Position numbers and translations under genes: made by a program. Below are positions 49,664 through 60,880 of a stretch of DNA of 64,000 nucleotides, piece by piece; position 1 is the first letter of the stretch, and each line of letters begins with the position of its first letter. The DNA comes from Albula goreensis. Lineage: Eukaryota; Chordata; Actinopteri; Albuliformes; Albulidae. Under the pieces are notes generated by a model, which was given only the letters and a program-made list of their open reading frames with translations, searched no databases and was not told where the DNA came from. Location: assembly GCA_022829145.1 (NCBI GenBank), contig CM040755.1, forward strand, positions 9,744,563 to 9,808,562. The letters run 5' to 3'.

Positions 49664-49676
49664 GCAGTAGGTGGCG
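49664..49676 (+). promoter_or_regulatory. CTCF-like motif at the fgf4 promoter
   Basis: GCAGTAGGTGGCG matches 12 of 13 positions of the CTCF core consensus (first base differs). It ends 22 bp before the fgf4 TATA box. Promoter-proximal CTCF sites are common, but the motif match alone is only suggestive. Confidence 0.35.
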
Positions 49677-49698
49677 TGTGATGTAATTTCGAAGCAGA

Positions 49699-49706
49699 TA
49701 TAAATA
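49699..49706 (+). promoter_or_regulatory. fgf4: fgf4 TATA box
   Basis: TATAAATA lies 315 bp before the fgf4 ATG. Standard spacing predicts transcription start near 49,728-49,735, giving a 5'UTR of about 280 nt. The FGF4 promoter of mammals is also of TATA type. Confidence 0.6.
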
Positions 49707-49848
49707 TCGTCAGTGAGCGAAAAGCGGCATGGCTGTGCTAGTATAGGCGATCAACAGTTCTTAACGTCTCCTTGGACTCAAAACAACTTGGGATCTCAGT
49801 CTAAATAAACTTCCTCGGAAGTCACAGCCCTCTACAACAGAAGGGTCC

Positions 49849-49890
49849 ATGCAGCACCCACGGGAAATCAGCAGCTTCGTCCTGAAGTGA
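49849..49890 (+). promoter_or_regulatory. uORF in the fgf4 5'UTR
   Basis: An ATG at 49849 opens 13 codons and stops with TGA at 49888-49890, 123 nt before the fgf4 ATG. A second tiny ATG frame (49729-49746) lies at the predicted start site and may or may not be in the mRNA. No further ATG lies between 49,891 and the fgf4 start, so reinitiation at fgf4 would be favoured. Confidence 0.5.
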
Positions 49891-50013
49891 GCGTTTGCGT
49901 TACCCTTTCATTCTTGCCCTTTTTTGCCTTCGACCTAAGAATACAGCGGGCAGAGAAGACGGTATTTTTAGTTCATTTGCCTCCTTCTGACACGTGTGTC
50001 ATTGCTGATCAGG

Positions 50014-50308
50014 ATGACCGGTCAATCGGCCTTCTTACCAATATTGGTCTTGGGACTGGTGTGTAGTTTGGTGCGCTGTGCTCCCTTCTCTGGTAGACAG
50101 AACACCACACTAGAGCGACACTGGGAAACTCTCTTCTCTCGTTCATTGGCACGGATCCCCGGGGAAAAAAGAGAGATCAGCCGGGACAGTGACTATCTGA
50201 TGGGCATCAAAAGACTGCGGCGCCTTTACTGCAATGTAGGCATTGGTTTTCATATTCAGGTCTTACCCGACGGGAAGATAAACGGAGTACACAACGAAAA
50301 CCGATACA
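50014..50308 (+). CDS. fgf4: fgf4 coding exon 1
   Basis: 295 coding bases encode residues 1-98 plus the first base of Ser99. The donor is GTAAGT at 50309-50314. Phase 1, the same as fgf3. Confidence 0.96.
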
Positions 50309-53003
50309 GTAAGTTACATTTATCATTACATGTCATACTCATGTCGGTAATTATTCGATTATATAATTTAGCCGGTGAATTAGTGGTGGAGTTGTCATTT
50401 TCTCACTTGAATTCCTGAAACAAATACTTGTTCTATAATATACATACGATTATGTGAACAAGTTAAAGAATTCGTGACTGTACGTTTAGATAAATGGTTT
50501 TACTTGCGCACATCTGTCTTGACACCTTAAATATTTGGAAAGCAAATCAGGGAACCTAAATATGTTTCTGTTCTTGGGCATCTATATTTAATTCTCAACC
50601 AGATAATTATACAACGTAGGAAGAGTTTTAGTGTAAGATAAAAGAAGCATGCGGCTATATTATTAAAGGGTGTAATATGTCTGTTGATGCATCGGATGGA
50701 TTCTTCGAATATTTCACAAGTTAGCTGCAGCGCAGAGCTAATGTTTTGATGTGTAACCTCACTGGGCTTATATGTACGGCCTTGAATACAGTGCTTATCA
50801 TTGGTTGCTGGAACAATTTGCGCAACTTCATTTTTAAAATTAAATGCTCCCTGCCAAATATTCCCTGACTTCAAAGGGAACCGGGAACCGCGTGCTACAG
50901 CAAGACTTCATAGGCATCACTCCTTTTGTACTCAGTAAATATATGTGGGGATGAGATCAATATCAAAACCCAGTCCTCAAGTCAAGGAGGGATAATAATC
51001 TTTTATTGGGGTTAACCCTGCGGGCTCAAGTGTTATTGAATAATAAATATCATTTTTATGCATCAATCACAACACATATTTTGTACAACAGTTGCTTCAT
51101 ACATAGCATATGTTTGACTTGTTTTAAATATATCGTGTAAAAGATACTGCAGGACCAATGGGAAGTTCAGGCCCAGTTCGAGATTTGAAGGCTGTTTTGT
51201 GTTCCCGAGCCTATTTTGGTTCATGGCATAACATTGTAGGGGATACATTACATGGGTTTACATCAAACAAGATTAGCAATCATAAAGCACTGCAGAAATT
51301 GGGCACAGCACAATAGTCACCGAATAGACCCTTGTCTGAAGGGAGTTAGCTTCTAAATCACTTTAACTGAGTGTAAGCTGAGGGAAAAGTCCGGGGGTAT
51401 AATTGGATTGAACGGCATTAGGAACAGTAATGCTCTGGCCAAGAGCCGTCAAACCACAGCAGTGATCAAATTGAACTACGCAAAAGCTAGTCAACATTAC
51501 TTACTATTTTACTTACACTAATTCGAATTAGCTGTGCGGACACCTAAGTTCCACAGCCGTCTTGCTATAATTTGCTTCAACGGTCGCTTAAACGTATCAG
51601 GACTGTGCGTGGTCTGTCTGGGAAAACACGCCTTTTCCAAGGCGGATAATGTCATTTCCTGAGGGGACGACAGACTACCGGCTTGAAAATAAACCATTAC
51701 GGATATTTCAAGGACCATTGATCAATCTGGCTACACAATTGCAGTCCTCTTTGTTGTGTATTTCAGGTCTTCTGGAAATATCTCCGGTGGAAAGGGGGGT
51801 TGTGACACTGTTTGGCGTTCGGAGTGGCCTATTCGTGGCCATGAACAGCAAGGGGAAGCTGTACGGATCTGTAAGTATATGAAATGATTTACGGCCGATT
51901 TCCGCCGCTAGATGGTCTTATCAGTGGTCGATGACATATCGTCCTGCACTTGAGTTGCACCGACAGCCCTCCCCGCATCGCACTGAGGAGCGCAGTCGTG
52001 GCGTGCCTTACCATGTTTTCATTGTGGGCCGGATAAACTCAGGAACGGTAGCGCAGTAGATCATCCAGGCTGCGCATTCCATTCCTTGCATTGCCAGCCA
52101 ACACATGTACCTACTGTCCTTTCCAGTGTAAAGTTGAACTGGCCAACAAGGACCACCCACATTTTTCCCAGTGGTCATAAACATGACACCCCCTCTCTTT
52201 TTTGGGTTTAATCAGGTACTTTTCTCTGATACTTCTCTCTATTACTCTGAGGGCATCCCTGTTTTATTAAACTACAGGTTAATTATAGTAGAAAGTCAGT
52301 CTATTCATGACAACCTGAAGACAATTCAAAATGTACACATAGCAAGTCACTTAACACCTGCAGTTAATCAAAATGTAGCAAACTCAAATGACAGCATTAT
52401 GGATCAACTATTATTGACACATTTATTTTGGAATGCTGCAACATGTGTGTGTTGGTATTTGTGTGTAAACCATTTGGTGCTTATTTCCTCCCCCATAATC
52501 TGCAGTTCAATCTACATAATTACATATTTGGAGCAATTGAAAATTAATAATTAAAATAAAATTTTTGTTAATAATTCCCCATTAACAATCAAAAAGATTT
52601 GATCATTTTGATAGTATTGTTGTTTATTATTATCTTGTGCTGTCTTAGATACAGCATAGCAGGCAAACATGTTTGGATTTGGCAATTCAAAGACATTTAA
52701 AAACTAGCCACATTCAGTGACTGCTACTGTCATATATGTTATTTCAAGTAATACAATTAGCAGATGATTAACAAGTTGCATTCATATAATTGAAAATTTG
52801 TGTTTGTCTTTATCTTGCGGCTTTAGCACCATTTCAATGATGAGTGCAAGTTTAAAGAGAAGCTCCTGGCAAACAACTACAATGCCTACGAGTCAGCGGC
52901 CTACCCGGGGATGTACATAGGACTGAGCAAAACTGGCAGGACGAAAAAAGGAAACCGAGTCTCCCCAGCCATGACAGTGACACATTTCTTGCCGCGAATC
53001 TGA
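50014..53003 (+). CDS. fgf4: Fibroblast growth factor 4 (three coding exons, 191 aa)
   Basis: Coding sequence joins 50014-50308, 51767-51870 and 52827-53003. Fgf4 is a secreted ligand, acting mainly on c-type FGF receptors, used in tail-bud and fin/limb-bud outgrowth. Residues 1-22 form a classical signal peptide ending near VRC-AP. One N-glycosylation sequon is N30-T-T. The beta-trefoil core runs from about [17 protein letters not shown] (64-80) through [21 protein letters not shown] (113-133, exon 2) to NAYES (152-156), MYIGLSK (162-168) and the terminal VTHFLPRI. Core cysteines are C73 and C140. Heparin-binding basics K168, R171, K173, K174 and R177 are present. The start ATG has A at -3; the frame is open upstream but lacks another ATG. 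Length equals fish Fgf4. No defects are seen. Confidence 0.97.
50309..51766 (+). other. fgf4: fgf4 intron 1 (1458 bp)
   Basis: GT-AG intron ending in GTATTTCAG. AT-rich with no nested gene visible. Open frames crossing its ends are intron read-through. Confidence 0.9.
51767..51870 (+). CDS. fgf4: fgf4 coding exon 2 (104 bp)
   Basis: GT completes Ser99 and the exon ends at TCT (Ser133) before GTAAGT. Size and phases equal those of fgf3 exon 2. Encodes LEIS...RGVV...[13 protein letters not shown]. Confidence 0.96.
51871..52826 (+). other. fgf4: fgf4 intron 2 (956 bp)
   Basis: Phase-0 GT-AG intron ending in GGCTTTAG. It contains a consensus GLI site GACCACCCA at 52151-52159. Confidence 0.9.
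52151..52159 (+). promoter_or_regulatory. GLI consensus site in fgf4 intron 2
   Basis: GACCACCCA is the exact GLI core. One such 9-mer is expected about every 130 kb on both strands of random sequence, so chance is quite possible. Fgf4 takes part in the Shh-Fgf feedback of limb buds, which makes the site plausible. A one-mismatch copy (TGGGTGGTT) lies in the 3' region near 53,830. Confidence 0.35.
52827..53003 (+). CDS. fgf4: fgf4 coding exon 3
   Basis: Encodes residues 134-191 and a TGA stop at 53001-53003. Begins HHFNDECKF and ends with the invariant FGF4-type [10 protein letters not shown]. Confidence 0.96.
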   Translation, partial: HHFNDECKFKEKLLANNYNAYESAAYPGMYIGLSKTGRTKKGNRVSPAMTVTHFLPRI

Positions 53004-53587
53004 ACGGATCTGGTGGGACTTTACCTCAATGCACAGAGGAGGAGAAGGGGACTCAAAACCATGCACTTTCAAACGGAGTTTTATGCAAGATTAGGTGTAT
53101 CATATTCAAATGAATTATTTAAGGATGTACATATACATATATATATTTTGTGGGAGACCTTTATTTATAATGCTCAAGAATTTTGTATTTCTGGGTAAAC
53201 GGCCTGCCATAGGTGGAGCAAAAGCGAGAAAACCACAAGTTTATTTAATTTTTTTCAGACATAAAGAGAGTGCTGCTATTAAGCGTTTGGACAAGTGAAA
53301 TTCCTTTACTTTACAATGAGATTTTGCACTGTTTATGAATACTACTGTACAGTGGCTGCATTGAGGAATAAGTGTACTTTTTTCCGTGGAAAGAATTCTT
53401 AGTCTTAGTCCTGGGCTATGGCTGGTGGAGATGTGTCGATCCTGCTGGTTTGGGGGCTGAATACATAGGACAATGCCTGACCTCCTTTGTGTGGTGTTGG
53501 GTCTAATTGAAATGGTATCAGCTTTCCACTCATTACAGAAAGTGCAGTGTTGAAGTCCTACCCCTCAAATCTGTTTTTAGCTCTGCC

Positions 53588-53607
53588 GGGGGTGGGGGGG
53601 TTGGGGG
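53588..53607 (+). other. Putative G-quadruplex in the fgf4 3'UTR
   Basis: G5-T-G7-TT-G5 gives four G3 tracts with 1-2 nt loops. It is on the sense strand 585 nt after the stop codon, so it would be present in the mRNA. Confidence 0.55.
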
Positions 53608-54796
53608 TTTGAACTTTGAACTTTCCTGCAGTCAATCTCTGTCGTAAGGCCCCAGATAGAGAGAGGCATCTTCTTGACATTTATATAAGCTAAGAATTTA
53701 AAAGTTTAAAGGCAAGGCCTGCATATTGCAAATGGGTCACTGTGCCCTTGGCTCTTTTTATAAATACATATTTTACAATGGAACTTTAAAAGTCTATCTG
53801 CTTTGAAGTGTGGGGGATAAACAGAGCTGTTGGGTGGTTGACTGAAATAACCATGTATGCACCAAGCATCAGTATTGTTGTAGGTAGGCAATTTAGGAAA
53901 AGGAGAAGAAAAAAAAATAGAATGGCGTATGTTGCTCTGGACGATATTTTATGAGTGCTCTATTTAACTTTGTGCAGTATTTTGGAGGAGGAACATATCG
54001 CTGCTTTGTCATTTTCCATTCCCTGACTTTTAGTTGGCCCTTTTTTTCTCTACCTCATATCACTAGTAACCAACGGCCTCCTTTTCAAAATCTGCTTCAG
54101 AATATGTTGATGTTGGCTTGACCTCGACCAGGTTTTTTAGTTTCATTCTAACTGCGGATCTTGATACGGTGCTTTTCCAAAAGCAGTAGTCCAGGCAGCC
54201 ATTACGTCCTAGTTCAGCCTCTTCACGTTCGAGCTATCTTTACCCTCTGATTTACTTTTAGTAAGGATAATCATGGCAGAAATATTTGCAGGCAGCTGTT
54301 AGACTGAGCTATATGGTCGTCCAGTAACCCTATATTTTTCTTTACATGTTTAGTAAATATATCTCTTGGTAACCGGTTGAACAGAGGGAAGCTGCTTTGA
54401 GTACTTAACTTGAAGAATATGTTGGGAATCAAAGTTTACTTTCAATCACCTTGTTTCCAGGAAAACTAAAGGAGGGAAATTGCTTTTAAGGAAATGGGCA
54501 TGCTTCTTTCATTCCTCTCTTGAGGAAGATTCACTCTCAGATTTAACATTCCTTACTGTCACCGTTTTATGCTGTGCACATGGCTTCAGAAATACCTTAC
54601 TGGTTAAAAAAAGACACACAGACAGCCACTATTCAATCTAACCACAATGCACCGTATCCTCAACTTTGGAGTTACAATTTTAAGGATTTTTATGTGTATT
54701 CTGGCACTTGTATAGCTTTTTTTTGCTGTTTACCTCATAGACAGTTGAGTTTATGTTGATAAAGAAGAATTAAAACTCAAAATTTGAACAAAATTA

Positions 54797-54814
54797 CTTT
54801 GTCAAAATTATGCA
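54797..54814 (+). promoter_or_regulatory. SOX-like plus POU-like motif pair 3' of fgf4
   Basis: CTTTGTC (54797-54803) is followed after 3 bp by ATTATGCA (54807-54814). Mammalian Fgf4 has a SOX2-OCT4 enhancer in its third exon 3'UTR with a SOX site, 3-bp spacer and octamer-like site. The POU half here departs from the ATGCTAAT/ATGCAAAT consensus, so homology is not established. Confidence 0.25.
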
Positions 54815-55632
54815 CAAACTTGCAATGCAGTTAGACTGTACAGTGGCCCAAGTCTGGCAGCCTGCACATGCTACCACTCCACTCCTACCTTATCAGTGTA
54901 TGGAATTAGAAAGTGACTTGTACCGACTGTGCGGTGCTTCTGTTCTCCCTAACTATTAACTGTATTGTACCTTTTCATTGTACTGTTACGGTTTCTGTAT
55001 TACAAGTTCATGTCTCTCATCCACTTGAATGCATAAACTCAGAGGCAAAACTCTGTTATGGATTACATCCATTCAAATCAAAATAATGACACTCTGAGCT
55101 TATTTTTTCCGAAGCTTGTGCCAAACGTCTTCAACAGATTTGTTCTGCGCTGCTGTGGACATTGTTTACATAGGCAATATAGTTAAAATTGTCCCTGGAA
55201 GCAAATATCACATTGTATCCCCCAAGTGGGTCAGTTAATAATCACTGATTTGTTGGTTAAACAAATGAACGAATGCTATGACGACAATTCACAACTTTAA
55301 AAAGGCAATAATAACTCCTAGTTAGATGCCAATGATTTAACAATGCAATACATTTTCAGAATATAGTAATACAATCAGGAGTACACTGATATAGGTTTCT
55401 ATGGTCAGCAGTCCCACTGTCTGATGTTTCTGCATTCAAGTGAAGGATTCTAAGCAATACGCAATAGTAAAGAGACTGAATTCTGTGGTCACATGTTATG
55501 TATTTAATTGACATTTACCAGAATTTGTCTGTAGTTTTATACAGGTCCTGTTAAATATTGTGGTGTATGTGCTGTGCACATTATTAAAACATAACTTAAA
55601 TGAAGTAAATAAACTATGGTCTGCAAAATAAA

Positions 55633-58140
55633 CGCTTGTTTGTCAAATGCTTCATTCATGTAATAGGATCTGACTTGGCTGACCAAGATACAGTGATTTG
55701 TTTCCTTAGATTAGGACAAACACAGTTAACTGGAAATTACATGGTAGCAAGAAGTACAACAGTAGTTGATTATACAAGCTTTTCCTCTCACTTTAAAACC
55801 AAAATGTAACCAAATGAAGCCAAAAGAATTCAATAAAGAGCGGCCTCATACAGCTCACAAATCTTACATTTTCCCCACAAACTAACAGTTGGCATTTCTT
55901 AAAGAGATTTGACTGCAAGTCCAAGTTCTTTAATAGTTGAAGTTAATAAAACAGTTTACACACTGTTGTCCAATATACAAGCAAACAGCAAAAGGTTTTT
56001 GGAATTTAAAATAATTTCAAGCCCATTGGTACACATGGTGTATTCACCCAGAGGCCATAATGTCCAAAGAGAATGCCACCCGTCAAAGGGAAATTTAGCA
56101 TGGCTCCTCTTTTTCCCTGAATGATGACTAATAAGGATAGAGTGCAGACTTTAAACTGTATGACACTTAACTCTGTCACAAATAACAGGGCTTCCCAACA
56201 CTGCACAAAATGTGTAATTTTTTTTGCACCATTAATTGAAAGCAGGAATAATGGAATAGCGATATATCAGATGACTTGTCAGCAGTTTCATACATACCTG
56301 TCTGTAAATATTACATTTGAACTGACATCAAGACTGATTCCAGGATACTCAAAGGGTGTCTTACACAGAGAATAATTTTGAGCGAGAGTGTTGACATAGG
56401 GTAGACATGCCACAGATTTGTGTGGCAAGTGTCTAAAAAGAAGCATTAACTACGTATTTCATTGATGCATCCAACAAAAAGGTGGAGTTCCCTAGGGTTC
56501 ATTTTCCAAATACTTTTTGGCTCTTTGAAGAAAACCAAAATGAGACAAGTATCATGTAAATGCCAACTGTACGCTAACCAGTGATCATGTTCCAAGAGTA
56601 ACCCTCAAAGGCCTTCAGTTTATGGAAAGCCCATATCTCTTAATTATGATTTGAATTATCCATATAAATTATTACCATATAAAACAACAGCGATACAATG
56701 ATAAAGCTAGTTCAATCCCCTCTGTAAATCCTTCACTAAATTGGCAATGCAGATAGGCAAACACTGTTAAACAGCATTGTGAGAGCAGGCTGAGAGAGCG
56801 CCAACAGAAGACAGGTCGCAGCTATGTAGCAGTGGGTGAGCTAACGGGAGGAGGAGACCAGTCTATTTCAGAAGACAGTTTTAGTGGTGCCACGCCACCG
56901 TCCCTAACCTTGGTCAGCCCCCTCATTCCTGTCCAGGCGGAAGTTCTGCTTGACTGGATTGGCTGAATAAAGATGGAGCTGACACCGTTTTAACCATTTG
57001 TCTGCTCATCCCAATACAAAGAGGAGAACAAGATTCAAGCCATTTCAAAAGTCATCAATCACATTAAAACACTCCAGATGCCTTTGGTATTACAACACCG
57101 ATATGCTGAATAGAGCTTCCCACTGATTTACCATTAAATTACTGTTTCTCATTGGCTTTCCTAAGTTCTTATATCATTTAACAATATAAAGCTGTTTTAG
57201 GGTGTTTCTTACAAGTTTAGCCAATCCACTGACTCAGAGAATGTCATCCTCTGAAGCTTCAATTAACCACAGCCCTCAAACTGCCCCAAAATGGAGACTT
57301 TGCAGTACCCATTGTCCAGCACCAAAATAAACATTTATACATGTTTCATGTTCTGACCTTCCATTAAACGGTTTGACCCTAAAAGCCTGTATATTCCAAA
57401 CAGGCCCTTCAAGTTCCGAAACACACAAAGGCCTCAAACAGCTCCAGACAGCTCAGGAAATTGACAACAATGCGTTTGCTAACAGAAAGTGGATTGGGTG
57501 GTAATTGACTGGCGCTCAATGGTGACCTAAGTAAACATGCCGCCTGCCAGGGGAAGATGCTAGATTTCTCGCATGACTTGTCCCCCATCCTCGACTGCGT
57601 TGAAACCAACGTGTCAGGCCACGGGGGATGGGGATTGGGGTGGGATAGGGGGTTTGGCTCTCTGCCAAAGAATCTTGCTCGTGTCGACAGACACACCAGC
57701 GAAAGAGTGTGAATACAGCAGCATTTTTCAGCTGCGTGGGGCTCCTCAGGTGTAAAAGGGGAGGAGAACCCTATGACTCCCAACCCTAATTTATCTGCCA
57801 TTGATCATGTCGCCATGACAATGACTTTTTGTGTGATGCCTCTTACAGGTGGCAAATAGTTGGTGTGAGGTAGTTCTGTGAAAAACAATAGATCATTCAG
57901 ACAATTGTTGTTTATTGCAAAATAGTACAAATGGAAATCTTTTGAGATGCAACTAGTTTCGCCAGTCTTCACAATGAAAACACCACTGGAACTTCAGTAA
58001 ATGGCCACATAAATGCAGCAAAAACACTTACTGATTGATTGAAAACTAAAAATGTAAAACCCATTATTCTGAAAGGAAACAATGAATAAATGAATACATG
58101 AAAATGGGATTACTCTGAATAAGCTGGCATGAAACCCATC
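55633..58140. other. Intergenic DNA downstream of fgf4
   Basis: No gene is recognised. A GC-richer patch at about 57,400-57,800 has long open frames on the minus strand without known resemblance. fgf19, the usual next gene, is not seen. Confidence 0.5.
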
Positions 58141-58166
58141 ATGTTCCTTTCTGATCCTACACTAAT

Positions 58167-58179
58167 CCAGCAGGGGGCA
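58167..58179 (+). promoter_or_regulatory. CTCF core motif (13/13)
   Basis: CCAGCAGGGGGCA matches every position of the CTCF core consensus CCASYAGRKGGCR. About 0.06 such matches are expected by chance on both strands of this window with equal base use. It lies 5.2 kb after the fgf4 stop codon, forward-oriented. Confidence 0.6.
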
Positions 58180-58494
58180 GTATTTCTGGCCTTGTGCTGG
58201 GGGCTCTGCATTCCGTAGGTGTTTCACTCACTAAGATACAGCTTGTGGGCTTTTCCTCTTTAATCTGCAGGCAAACAAACCCAGCGCCTGGGTTTTTACC
58301 AGTAGTAGGTCGAGATCAACACTTGGTGTGTCTGTGTATGTGTATGTGTGTGGGTGGTGGGGTTCACGGTAGGACGGAGGCTTATGCGCAGACTGATTGG
58401 CTTGAACAAACAACACAGAGAGGTATGATGGGACATGGGGAATTACACACACATCTACCACACCCCCCTCACCCCACACACCTGAGAGCTGGGC

Positions 58495-58507
58495 CCAGCA
58501 GGTGGCT
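58495..58507 (+). promoter_or_regulatory. Second CTCF-like motif (12/13)
   Basis: CCAGCAGGTGGCT differs from the consensus only at the last base. It is 328 bp from the perfect motif and in the same orientation. The core also contains an E-box CAGGTG. A weaker third motif (11/13, CCAGCAGAGGTGG) lies at 59229-59241, again on the + strand. Confidence 0.45.
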
Positions 58508-60544
58508 TTAAAGGAGGGCCACAAACACAGCAACGAGGTCGGCGCATTGCAAATACAGTTCAGCTCTCCAGCTCCACTTTACCACAAGGAGGGGATGGCT
58601 TTAAATGTGTACCAAATATATCTATTGTGTCAGTTCTGGCTGTGAATTTTATGGCTTTGTTTTTGTTGAGAATCCTCACAGATGATTCAATGGTATTGTA
58701 AGAGTCTTGCTTGCCATGCGTGTGTATTCCCCACAGTTGGAAAGATGACATTCAATAACAGACCATAAAAGGCCCGTTCACACTGCACAATGGACAGGAC
58801 AGGACATATAACCAACCTACATACATTTACATTTTCTATTAAAAAACCTTTCAAAAAGGGCACCACAAAATGATGAAATGGCCAAATAAAAGGCTAAAAT
58901 GAACAAAGAACCCCCTTAAAATACATTCTGTGGGTAAGTATGAAGAGGGGAAAAAACACATTTCAGTTCTTCTCTTAGCTCGAGTGAATTTTTTGCTTCA
59001 TCGACTTTCAGTTGTTCAGCCCTCTTGGTGTTTGAATATACGCAGCACTGCGAGGGAGTCGTTTTGCATGCTGGGCTTCGTTCTGGGGCTAGGCCCTCTC
59101 CTGCACAGGGATCGTGTGACACAGATGGACACCGCACGCCCTTGTTTGTTTTAGTTTTACTGCCACAAACAGACAATTGTGTTTGTGTGTGTGTCCAGGT
59201 GCTGTGAAGCATGCCTTTTCTGTTCCGTCCAGCAGAGGTGGGAGACTGCACTCTCCTGTCTCTGGCTTGTTTGATTGTCTCAGATGGATTCCAGACAAAG
59301 GCGATTTCATATTAGATTTCTACCTGTCCATGGCATGCTGGGATGCATCCATTCCTGAAGGATCCCTCATTTACATCACTTAAAATTACATTTCTTTCCT
59401 GTCATCCCCAGTGTGCTGCAGTTCAACAGCAGCCAGATAGACACAAAGTGCTGACAAACTCGCCGACAGCTCCTCTCAGGTACCGGAGTGGTGATTTTAA
59501 GACGCTCACTTTGGAGTAAAGGCCTGTGGCCTTCGTCATTTGTCACGGCTCCTGGTTTCCGTAAGGCAGTGATCCAGAGCAAGAATGAGTCAATCACAGT
59601 GGTGGCGTTAAATAGACTTGCAACAAAAACACAGTCGTGACCAGAGGCAAATGAGTCCAGCGCAGAGGAATTCAAATTTTCCCAGCTGGTTGGACCACAG
59701 GCAAAAGACCTGTTACACCACAGGCTAGACCAGCATGGCTATACACCTGCTAAGTGTATGACTCAAACCCTACACAGCAGACAAACCTATAATGTATAGG
59801 TAAATCCAGGTTAAAAAAAAAAAGACTTATACCTCTTGTCTGTGGACCCAGACACTGTCAAGATTTTTTCTCTTTTCCGGGAACTACACCACGCGTACAC
59901 ACATGCATGGAATGTCTATGTGAACACTGAAATTTCAGATACTGAAGCTTTAGCTGGATAGCCTTTGCTTGGCTGCTGTACTGTTTTGACTGCCCCCAAG
60001 TCTTTATCAAATCACTTCCTATCACATTACATTAAAAAATGGAACAGATGGAAACATCTCTCCAAGGCCACAAGGATTCAGAGTGTACACGCCTCTGCTG
60101 ACGATTTACGATTTAACAGAGGTAATCTGTACAGATGAGACAAATCTGACCCGTCAGTATGGCTAGGATTCACAGGCAGCTCACCTTTTCCATCCAGGTT
60201 AACTCAATTGCTTGCAGATAACTTTATCTAGGGGGAATTAGATTGCATCCACTTAATATCCTCAACCTTCATGGCATGGTTTCTTACCATTCGCTTTTCC
60301 ATGTTAGCGGAAGATTTTGGTCAATCTAATGACCTTGTCTAAAGTTCCACCAATGAAAATATTAACTGTGCCCTTGGGGTACTGCTGATTGGCTCATCCT
60401 GCTTAAGTACTGCTCCAGTGTGTGAATGGGCCCTGTGATTTAGCATCAAATCTGGATAATGCCATTGGTCAGCAGTCCCACCAAGAAATGCATAACAGGT
60501 CATAGCCTTGCATGGGGAGGGAGGGATTTAGCCTATTAGTTTAT

Positions 60545-60880
60545 GTGTGCATGTGTGTTTTCTAGCAAGATCATGATTGTGCGTATGTGAATACATTTCT
60601 GTGTACATGCACACGTGGATGTGTGTATGTACATACATCTGTGCATATATGTACATATGCATGCATGTTTTTGTCCATGTTTGAGCATATATGTCTATAC
60701 AAGTGTTTTGTGAGTGTATATATGAGCACATTATTATGTATGTATGTCTGCATATTTATAGTTACTTACAGGTGTGCACACATGTCTGTGTACATACGTG
60801 CATGTGCATGTACATGTGTGTGCATTCATGTGTGCATTTGCATGTGACTCCACAGTCTGTGCCTGTATGTATGTGCGTGC
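60545..60880. repeat. Degenerate GT/ATGT-rich tract
   Basis: About 330 bp of imperfect TGTG, ATGT and CATG steps without a clean unit. Cysteine-rich open frames here result from the TGT/TGC composition and are not genes. Confidence 0.8.

Larger units (their letters stand above)
53004..55632 (+). other. fgf4: fgf4 3'UTR and poly(A) signals
   Basis: No AATAAA appears until 55608-55613 and 55627-55632, while ATTAAA occurs at 54769-54774 and near 55,584. The 3'UTR may therefore be about 1.8 or 2.6 kb. AUUUA-type elements are frequent at 53,150-53,260, typical of unstable growth-factor mRNAs. A G-quadruplex motif lies at 53588 and a SOX/POU-like pair at 54797. Confidence 0.5.

Noticed and set aside
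53013..53298. Open frames directly after the fgf4 stop codon
   Set aside because: They lie in the 3'UTR, lack similarity to any family and are AT-rich.
60545..60880. Cys-rich small secreted peptide frames
   Set aside because: They come from degenerate GT/ATGT repeats; cysteine codons follow from TGT/TGC content.
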